Assembly (NCBI GenBank): GCA_030592645.1 | Contig: JAUVIR010000012.1 | Coordinates: 1 to 56,442, forward strand | DNA: 56,442 bases | Origin: Candidatus Fermentibacterota bacterium | GTDB taxonomy: Bacteria > Fermentibacterota > Fermentibacteria > Fermentibacterales > JCC-6 | Direction: 5' to 3' | Part shown: positions 49,884 to 56,442 of the stretch, piece by piece | Layout of the letters: each line of letters starts with the position of its first letter | Numbering within the stretch: the first letter of the stretch is position 1 | The notes under the pieces: model-generated | What the model was told of the DNA's origin: nothing | What the model saw: only the letters and a program-made list of their open reading frames with translations | Databases searched by the model: none | Translations under genes and position numbers: made by a program

Positions 49884-52367
49884 ATGACCGAAAAGGTTGA
49901 AGAAGATCAGTTGAACAGCAGTCATATAGGCAAACCGGATATCATTGATATAGAAGAGGAAATGAAACGCTCATACATGGATTATTCCATGAGCGTAATA
50001 GTTTCAAGAGCATTGCCGGATGTAAGAGATGGACTGAAACCGGTACACAGAAGAATTCTCTATTCGATGTACGAACAGAAACTGACCTACAAAAGGGCGT
50101 ACAGGAAATCAGCTACGGTTGTTGGTAATGTTCTGGGTAAATATCATCCTCACGGGGACTCCGCAGTTTACGACGCAATGGTTAGAATGGCACAGGATTT
50201 CTCATTACTGCACCCTCTTGTGGATGGACAGGGTAACTTCGGATCAATAGATGGCGATCCGGCAGCAGCATACAGATACACTGAGGCAAGAATGTCCAGG
50301 ATAGGTGCGGAAATGCTTCGTGATATCGACAAAGAAACCGTCGAGCTGGTTCCCAATTTCGACGATCGTCTGAAGGAACCGTCCATACTTCCATCCGGAA
50401 TACCGAATCTTCTTGTTAACGGCTCGTCCGGTATTGCGGTCGGAATGGCTACAAACATCCCCCCGCATAACCTTCGAGAGATAGTTGACGCATGCTGCAG
50501 CATCATCGAGAACCCGGACCTAACCGAAGAGGAGCTTTTCAGCATAGTAAAGGGTCCGGATTTCCCGACCGGCGGTATCATTATGGGTATGAGGGGCATC
50601 AGGGATTGCTACAGGACAGGAAAGGGGTCTATCCGTGTCCGCGGCAAAGTCAGTATCGAAGAAGCCCCAAGGGGCAGGGAAGCCATAATCATTACTGAGA
50701 TACCGTATCAGGTGAACAAGACCAGGCTCATAGAGAGTATAGCAGACCTTGTAAAGCAGAAAAAAATCGTATCCATAGCTGATCTCCGCGATGAGTCCGA
50801 CAGAGAGGGCATGCGCATAGTCATTATTCTGAAGAATGATGCTCTTTCCGAAGTGGTTCTGAACCAGCTTTACAAGCATACCACTCTTTCAAAGACATTC
50901 GGGGCAAACTGCCTTGCGCTCTGCAGCGGAAGGCCGCTGAGGCTTACGCTGCGCGATTTTCTGGACCATTACATTGACCACAGACATGATGTTATTGAGA
51001 GGCGTGTTAAGTTCGATCTTGCGAAGGCGGAAGCGAGATCCCACATCGTGGAAGGCTTGCTGAAGGCGCAGGATTCAATAGAAGAGGTTATCAGGGTCAT
51101 AAGGGAATCCGATAATACTGATGAAGCCAGATCCGCGCTGGTTGAAGGGTTCGGATTCTCCGAGATCCAGGCCCAGGCGATACTTGATATGCGCCTGAGA
51201 AGACTTACGGGTTTAGAACGGGATGAGCTGGAGAAAGAGTACAGCGAACTCAAAACCCTTCTGGCAGAACTCAAGGAAATCGCAGCAAGCAAATTGAAAA
51301 GGATGAGGATCATTGCTGACGAACTCTCGGCTGTCGCCGAAGAGTACGGCTGCTCCCGAAAAACGGAAATATTACCTTACGCACCGGGAGAAATTGATAT
51401 AGAAGACCTGATCCCGGACGATGAGATGGTAATCACCGTTTCGCGAGAGGGTTACATCAAAAGACTCTCGTCGGATACGTACAAAATCCAGCACAGGGGC
51501 GGCAAGGGTATTACCGGGGCAAAAACCCGGGAAGAGGATGCCCTGGAACAGATATTCATTTCTTCAAATCACAGCTATATCCTGTTTTTCACCAACCAGG
51601 GAAGATGCTACTGGCTCAAAGTGTACAGGATACCCGAAGCGGGCCGCATAAGTAAAGGAAAAGCTATAGTTAACCTTCTGGACCTTGAGCCGGAGGAAAG
51701 ACCGGTTGCCAACGTCTGCGTGAAGGAGTTCGATGAGGATCGATTCATCGTTATGGCAACCAGCAATGGTCTGGTGAAGAAGACGCCTCTATCCAGCTAC
51801 AGCCACCCGAGGAGAAATGGAATATGGGCCATCAAACTTGATGACAACGCCGAATTGGTCTCCGCCTCTCTCACAGACGGCAGCAGCAGGATCCTTCTTG
51901 CCCTTGCAGGCGGTAAAGCCAACAGGTTTTCCGAGATGGAAATCCGTGCCACCGGCAGGCATACAAGGGGAGTAATGGGCATCAGGGTGAACAAGAGCGA
52001 CAGGCTGGTCGGCATGGTTGCCATGGAGAGGCCGGGAAGCCTGCTAACAGTGACGGAGGGCGGGTACGGCAAAAGGACGCCATCTGAAGAGTACAGATTA
52101 ACCCACAGGGGAAGCGGCGGCGTTATAAACATTCGTAATATCGATAGAAATGGACCGGTTATTTCAATAATGCCGGTCTCCGAAGACGATGAGTTGATTC
52201 TTATCTCCGCACTTGGAATGATCATAAGGCTTCCAGTCGAGCAGATAAGGGAGATGGGACGGAGCACGATGGGCGTCAGACTGATGAACCTGCCGGAAGA
52301 AGACAGGGTCGTAGACGCAGCTATTATGCATCCCGGTGATAACATGGACCAGGGAGAATCGGAATAG
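49884..52367 (+). CDS. gyrA: DNA gyrase subunit A
   Basis: An 827-residue DNA-cutting subunit. The catalytic Tyr is in [12 protein letters not shown] (about residue 131), preceded by [20 protein letters not shown]. The C-terminal beta-pinwheel contains QHRGGKG, a gyrase-box variant (usual QRRGGRG), supporting gyrase over topoisomerase IV. AAGGA precedes the ATG. The stop TAG overlaps a possible ATA start of the next gene. Confidence 0.96.
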   Translation: MTEKVEEDQLNSSHIGKPDIIDIEEEMKRSYMDYSMSVIVSRALPDVRDGLKPVHRRILYSMYEQKLTYKRAYRKSATVVGNVLGKYHPHGDSAVYDAMVRMAQDFSLLHPLVDGQGNFGSIDGDPAAAYRYTEARMSRIGAEMLRDIDKETVELVPNFDDRLKEPSILPSGIPNLLVNGSSGIAVGMATNIPPHNLREIVDACCSIIENPDLTEEELFSIVKGPDFPTGGIIMGMRGIRDCYRTGKGSIRVRGKVSIEEAPRGREAIIITEIPYQVNKTRLIESIADLVKQKKIVSIADLRDESDREGMRIVIILKNDALSEVVLNQLYKHTTLSKTFGANCLALCSGRPLRLTLRDFLDHYIDHRHDVIERRVKFDLAKAEARSHIVEGLLKAQDSIEEVIRVIRESDNTDEARSALVEGFGFSEIQAQAILDMRLRRLTGLERDELEKEYSELKTLLAELKEIAASKLKRMRIIADELSAVAEEYGCSRKTEILPYAPGEIDIEDLIPDDEMVITVSREGYIKRLSSDTYKIQHRGGKGITGAKTREEDALEQIFISSNHSYILFFTNQGRCYWLKVYRIPEAGRISKGKAIVNLLDLEPEERPVANVCVKEFDEDRFIVMATSNGLVKKTPLSSYSHPRRNGIWAIKLDDNAELVSASLTDGSSRILLALAGGKANRFSEMEIRATGRHTRGVMGIRVNKSDRLVGMVAMERPGSLLTVTEGGYGKRTPSEEYRLTHRGSGGVINIRNIDRNGPVISIMPVSEDDELILISALGMIIRLPVEQIREMGRSTMGVRLMNLPEEDRVVDAAIMHPGDNMDQGESE

Positions 52368-52441
52368 ACGTTCAGGAAGCAGTAAAGAAAATAGAAGCCT
52401 GGAGTCAGGAGAACCAACTCCGCTCCGAGAATCCTCCCGAG

Positions 52442-55400
52442 GTGGGCAAGGGTTTCAGCCTTCCGGATAAGAACCTTGATACATCGATCGTCTCCCCCGA
52501 GACAAAGGCCAGGGTTCTATCAATTCCTCTTTTTTCCGAGGATTGGACAACCGCCGGAGACGCACTGTCATATCTCCTTACAACAATGAAAGATAGAGAA
52601 GTAACGAAAGTACTTCATAACTTGAGAAGTATGAGTACTCCTCCTCCTATCATGGAAGATTCAGCGGTAAAGTGGTTCATGGCCCTGACCAACCTCCCGT
52701 CTGATGCTACAGTTGTTGCAATTCAGGAGTTTTTTCATCTCAGCTGGGTATGGAATCAGATAGGTCCACGCACGGGACTGGTATTCAGCGATCTTATGTC
52801 GTTGTTATACAAGGTTTTTTATATTCTTGCGGAGAACTCTGAAGATCTGTTCCTTGCAGGTATACTTGTTCAGAACGGGATCAGATGGCCGGAACGATTC
52901 GGCTTCATGCTGGAGCGGACGCGGATAGGAGGAGGAAATATCATTCGTGCTCTTCAGCGAGCAACTGATATCATGGTCGATGCCCCCCCTGCCGTACACG
53001 AGACTCTTATTGATTTTGCTGTCGAGACCGGATGGTACCTTCTTTCGGAAGAAGATCTTCCGGTCTGGAGATCGGTAGGCAGGAACGGGGAATCTCTATT
53101 CAGAAAGATGAGAGGATTCTCTATCAAGATGGAAGCTATCCGAACTCTTTCAGGCTTTCTTGGAAAACTGGAAGAATCGGGAGAACTAAGTGCGCTGCTT
53201 GATGATACGATGAAGGAGGTCATCACCGATATAGTAGGCAATCTTGCTGAACCGGATATGAATGAAGTTCTTCACAGCATTTCTGAACGATCTATGGAAG
53301 CCCTGAAAAGAAGAGCCGAGAGAAATATTAACTTTGATATCATAGATCTGCCTGTTACAAACAACGCGATTTCCGCAGAATACGGGAGAGCCATCGCGGA
53401 AATAATTCTGTTCGCCGGGGCGGGCAGAGCCAGTTATAACTGTTTCCGGGAAGCGTATTCCATAGCAATAGAAACGAATAACAACAGCCTGATTGTTATG
53501 ATATCCAGGCTTGCACGCGAAAGAAGCGGGTACGACTATCTGGAGAACAACAAAACCGAATTCTACATTGATTTCATCCCAATAATACTGCAGTTTCTAA
53601 AAGGGAAGACCAGCTCCGCAGAGATCAGGTGGATCGTTGATTCAGCAGGACGTCTTATGGACTCGATTCTTGGCCAGGAAGACCCGGAAGCTGCAATAGA
53701 AGCCATGAACATCTATCTGGAGAATATTGAGATCAGCAATGACAAATTTCTGCCCACACTGGTACTCCTCCTCCGATCGACCAGACAAGTAAGGTTTCAT
53801 GATCTTATCTTGAAAAGCGAGGTATTCGCAGGGATACTTGATCTGGTGACCGCCATTCACAGAAAAAGGTTGCTGGAAGGTGAACAGACAGAATGGCTTA
53901 CACCTCTGGCGGAGGAGCCGGTAGAATCCGCGCAGCTTATTGAGCGCGCTCTTGGAAATATAAACAGCATAGATCTCCGCGGAAGATTTCTGGATAAGGT
54001 TATCGCTCCTTTGTTGCAGGGAACGGATACAGAGGACCCAATTTTCGCAGAACTCATCTCAACAGCTGTTTCCAGCTATAACAGAGAAATGAGCATTGAT
54101 CAGCTCCGGAAAGAGGAAACATCCATCCTGGGCAAGCTATTCCGCGCAGAGGACAGAAGCAAGGCACTCAAGACAACAATGGAAAACCTGCTCAGGATAC
54201 CGGGTATAGAGGAAAAGAAAGCCAACGACCTCATATATTCCTCAAGAGCGCTCTGCGAGATCCTTTCCCAGCAGGCTGTCTGGATAGAAAAGACAGGACA
54301 CAGGATCTTCAGCAAATTTCTCTCCTACGGTCTTCGGTCGTTCGTAAACACACTTGTGGAACATCCTGATATTGCCGAGCGGATAACAGGAAGTTTCATG
54401 AGACACCTGATCGACACCATTATTCCTTCAAAGGAGACTGAGGATAGCGATGTTGCTCTATGGCAGCTGAAGACCGCAGCACTGTTCTTCGGGAAGACCA
54501 TCCCCCTCGCGACCGAGCTTATTGCAGACTCACCAGAGACTCTCATCCCCTACTTCACCGAGATTTCTGAACTCTCAGTAGCTTCCAAGTATGGTGAACC
54601 TGCCGGAGCCGCATTCCTTTCATGGATGTCTCACAGACTGGAATCAGAACTCATCAGTGAGTTCGCCAGAAAGCTGAGTGAGGACACTCCGTTCGCAGAA
54701 TTCAATGAGAAATTCAATGCCGCAGACCTTATGAGAAAATGGCGCAGTATAAGAGACTCATCCTCCGAAATAATGAAAGAGATGTCGGGGTCGCTTCAGA
54801 TGCTTTCCAGCAATCCTCTTTATCGCCAGATACTACTCCGCGAAGGGCGCAAACTCATAGAGGGTTTCATCGAGAACGGCTGCATTGACATCATTACCGG
54901 ATACTCGGGGCTGACCTCCCGAACTGAAATAGAGAAACTCAGAAGAATAACAGAGGGCAGCGACATAGTCGACATTTTCAGAGCTATGGAATATGAAGGG
55001 GAAGAAAGAGAAACTGATGTGGTGACCGAGGACGTAAGAAACTACTTCCTTGAGAGATCCTGCCCACCAGGAGAGAATGCGTGCAGGTATTGGCGAAAGA
55101 AGGTCTTTTCTACGCTTGAAAACGTTCTTCTTGACATAATACTGCTTTGCACAGATAAGAGAAGTCTGGAAATCATGGAACGCATGATCGATGATTTCGT
55201 GAAGATAATAGGGTATCTGGGTACTGATGATGACTTCAAACCTGATATAATTCTTACAGCCCTTGAAAAATCACTCTCAGGATCCGAAGGCACCAGGAAA
55301 ATGACTGTTGATATCGCCGCGAAGAATCTTGATAAGAATGTGTATAAGCTTATGTGGCTCAGGAAAGCCACAAGAAAAGCTGCGGAATCAGTTGCCGGTT

Positions 55401-56017
55401 ACGTTCCCGGAAGAAAGATATCCATCAGACTGTTCGACAGGATCTCAAGAGAAAAGTCCGCTCAGCAGCAGATACTTTTCATGAAGAATTTTGGAAGGAT
55501 ATTCTCTTCTCTGGAAAGCGAGATCATGAGGAGGAAAACGGCAGAGATAAAATCTGTCAGGTCAGTTCTGGAGCATATCTGGATATTCAACCCGGATGCA
55601 CCAAAACCTTCCTCTGCAGTTGACACCGCACGGGATGCTGTGGAAACTATTACGCAGTTCTTCCTTGAGATCGGAACCCGGACAGGTGCGGTCAGCGCAC
55701 CTGAAGCCGGCGCGATAAGCCTCGGTATGCGCCGCAAGTATAGAGATAACGCGAACACAGTTGCAATTCTGATTAAATGGACACAGGATTCATCCCGCTC
55801 TGACCTTCTCGCTCTTGTTGAGGCGCACCAGCCGTTGCTTGAAGCGGTCAGCAGGGACAGCGAGCTCATAAACATGATAGATAATCTCTGGAGCATCGGT
55901 AAGGCGAGGCTGTATATCAGGTCCCTTGCGGACAGACCTGATAAACTGAAGAAACGGCTGGTCCGTTTCACAGGTGCAGATACGGCTGGAAATAATGACG
56001 GCATCCAATACATCTAA
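52442..56017 (+). CDS. Large orphan helical protein (1191 residues from GTG; may start earlier)
   Basis: I do not recognise any domain. The sequence is almost wholly alpha-helical with amphipathic, Leu/Ile-spaced helices, many Glu, Arg and Lys, no signal peptide and no transmembrane helix; a HEAT-like solenoid is plausible. The first standard start is GTG 52442 with a poor ribosome-binding site. The same frame reads on upstream to a stop at 52340 with protein-like sequence ([18 protein letters not shown]), and an ATA at 52364 overlaps the gyrA TAG and follows AGGGAG, so a rare ATA start adding 26 residues is possible. It overlaps the asparaginase ATG by 23 bases. Codon use resembles its neighbours. 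Confidence 0.8.
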   Translation: MGKGFSLPDKNLDTSIVSPETKARVLSIPLFSEDWTTAGDALSYLLTTMKDREVTKVLHNLRSMSTPPPIMEDSAVKWFMALTNLPSDATVVAIQEFFHLSWVWNQIGPRTGLVFSDLMSLLYKVFYILAENSEDLFLAGILVQNGIRWPERFGFMLERTRIGGGNIIRALQRATDIMVDAPPAVHETLIDFAVETGWYLLSEEDLPVWRSVGRNGESLFRKMRGFSIKMEAIRTLSGFLGKLEESGELSALLDDTMKEVITDIVGNLAEPDMNEVLHSISERSMEALKRRAERNINFDIIDLPVTNNAISAEYGRAIAEIILFAGAGRASYNCFREAYSIAIETNNNSLIVMISRLARERSGYDYLENNKTEFYIDFIPIILQFLKGKTSSAEIRWIVDSAGRLMDSILGQEDPEAAIEAMNIYLENIEISNDKFLPTLVLLLRSTRQVRFHDLILKSEVFAGILDLVTAIHRKRLLEGEQTEWLTPLAEEPVESAQLIERALGNINSIDLRGRFLDKVIAPLLQGTDTEDPIFAELISTAVSSYNREMSIDQLRKEETSILGKLFRAEDRSKALKTTMENLLRIPGIEEKKANDLIYSSRALCEILSQQAVWIEKTGHRIFSKFLSYGLRSFVNTLVEHPDIAERITGSFMRHLIDTIIPSKETEDSDVALWQLKTAALFFGKTIPLATELIADSPETLIPYFTEISELSVASKYGEPAGAAFLSWMSHRLESELISEFARKLSEDTPFAEFNEKFNAADLMRKWRSIRDSSSEIMKEMSGSLQMLSSNPLYRQILLREGRKLIEGFIENGCIDIITGYSGLTSRTEIEKLRRITEGSDIVDIFRAMEYEGEERETDVVTEDVRNYFLERSCPPGENACRYWRKKVFSTLENVLLDIILLCTDKRSLEIMERMIDDFVKIIGYLGTDDDFKPDIILTALEKSLSGSEGTRKMTVDIAAKNLDKNVYKLMWLRKATRKAAESVAGYVPGRKISIRLFDRISREKSAQQQILFMKNFGRIFSSLESEIMRRKTAEIKSVRSVLEHIWIFNPDAPKPSSAVDTARDAVETITQFFLEIGTRTGAVSAPEAGAISLGMRRKYRDNANTVAILIKWTQDSSRSDLLALVEAHQPLLEAVSRDSELINMIDNLWSIGKARLYIRSLADRPDKLKKRLVRFTGADTAGNNDGIQYI

Positions 56018-56442
56018 CCCCGTAAATAGACCCCGAGCGAACATAGCGCTTGTTTCCACAGGGGGAACAATAGAAATGGTGTCGGATCAGGGAAGAATTG
56101 ATATCGCCAAACAGTACAGTCCCCTTCCATTACAGGAAAATGTAATCCCCCCTTTTGTCAAGGTTGATCATACCAGATTCTGCAGCCTTCCAAGTCCGGC
56201 GATAACGCCCGGAATAATGGCAGATCTCTGCCTTAAGCTGGAGAATATCGCCGCCTGCGGAAAGTACCACGGAATCGTAGTTACGCACGGAACAGACACA
56301 TTGGAAGAAAGTGCTTTCCTTGCGGATATATATCTGCGGAGCACAATTCCTGTCGTTTTCACGGCTGCTATGAGAAGCCAGTCGGAAATGGGTGTTGATG
56401 GCCCTAGAAATGTAAGGGGAGCGTTGCTGACCGCCTCCAATC
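55995..56442 (+). CDS. L-asparaginase family (C-terminus beyond window)
   Basis: The first 149 residues of a cytoplasmic-type asparaginase (or the asparaginase-like GatD subunit). The first catalytic Thr is in STGGTIEM (near residue 24); the second motif is THGTDTLEESAF (near 99), followed by VFTAAMRSQSEMGVDGPRN. It hydrolyses asparagine to aspartate and ammonia. The start ATG lies within the end of the large orphan gene, 23-base overlap, suggesting coupling. The rest runs off the right edge. Confidence 0.92.
   Translation, partial: MTASNTSNPVNRPRANIALVSTGGTIEMVSDQGRIDIAKQYSPLPLQENVIPPFVKVDHTRFCSLPSPAITPGIMADLCLKLENIAACGKYHGIVVTHGTDTLEESAFLADIYLRSTIPVVFTAAMRSQSEMGVDGPRNVRGALLTASN

Overview
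The window holds about 56 kb of a bacterial chromosome centred on the replication origin. Gene order from left to right ends in parB-parA-rsmG-mnmG-mnmE-yidC-yidD-rnpA/rpmH on the minus strand, then dnaA-dnaN-dciA-gyrB-gyrA on the plus strand, so transcription diverges from about 44.6 kb. Two ParB-binding (parS) sites lie in mnmG/rsmG, and DnaA-box-like sites cluster between dnaA and dnaN. The organism looks diderm: there are outer-membrane barrel proteins ending in Phe and a lipid-A-type acyltransferase. It carries gingipain-like C25 peptidases with a C-terminal sorting-type domain, which points to the Fibrobacteres-Chlorobi-Bacteroidetes superphylum or a neighbouring uncultivated phylum. An amino-acid/butyrate-type fermentation cluster and ferredoxins suggest an anaerobe. 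The phylum assignment is inference only.

Layout. 0-10.3 kb: secDF (cut by the left edge), small envelope proteins, an Rrf2-nifU-nifS iron-sulfur operon, an acyltransferase, an inositol-phosphatase-family enzyme and two outer-membrane proteins. 10.4-17.7 kb: three tandem C25-family secreted peptidases, the middle one a mosaic of the other two. 17.8-18.4 kb: a collapsed GAF/SpoIIE-type phosphatase gene, followed by a DUF1846 protein. 20.0-26.5 kb: a long operon rpsF-ssb-ssb2-rpsR-DUF2232-rplI-tsaD-acpS-nnr-HD, with a structured leader before rpsF. 26.5-27.2 kb: a BrnT/BrnA-type toxin-antitoxin pair with an operator that abuts the start codon. 27.3-31.7 kb (minus): ptb-buk-iorA-iorB, which couples 2-oxoacid oxidation to ATP formation. 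31.8-36.5 kb: a HAD phosphatase, two membrane proteins and a three-domain protein (glycosyltransferase, formyltransferase, polysaccharide deacetylase). 36.6-44.6 kb: a small ferredoxin and the origin-proximal minus-strand block. 44.9-56.4 kb: the replication genes, a large orphan helical protein and the start of an asparaginase.

The most striking observation is that rpmH (ribosomal protein L34) lies entirely inside the 5' part of rnpA in a different frame. The two start codons are four nucleotides apart behind one Shine-Dalgarno sequence, the arrangement known from Thermus. Other notable points are the three-domain glycan fusion, the unequal-crossover structure of the peptidase array, a possible RNA switch covering the rpsF ribosome-binding site, and a likely leaderless brnT transcript. 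No tRNA, rRNA, CRISPR array or insertion sequence was recognised.
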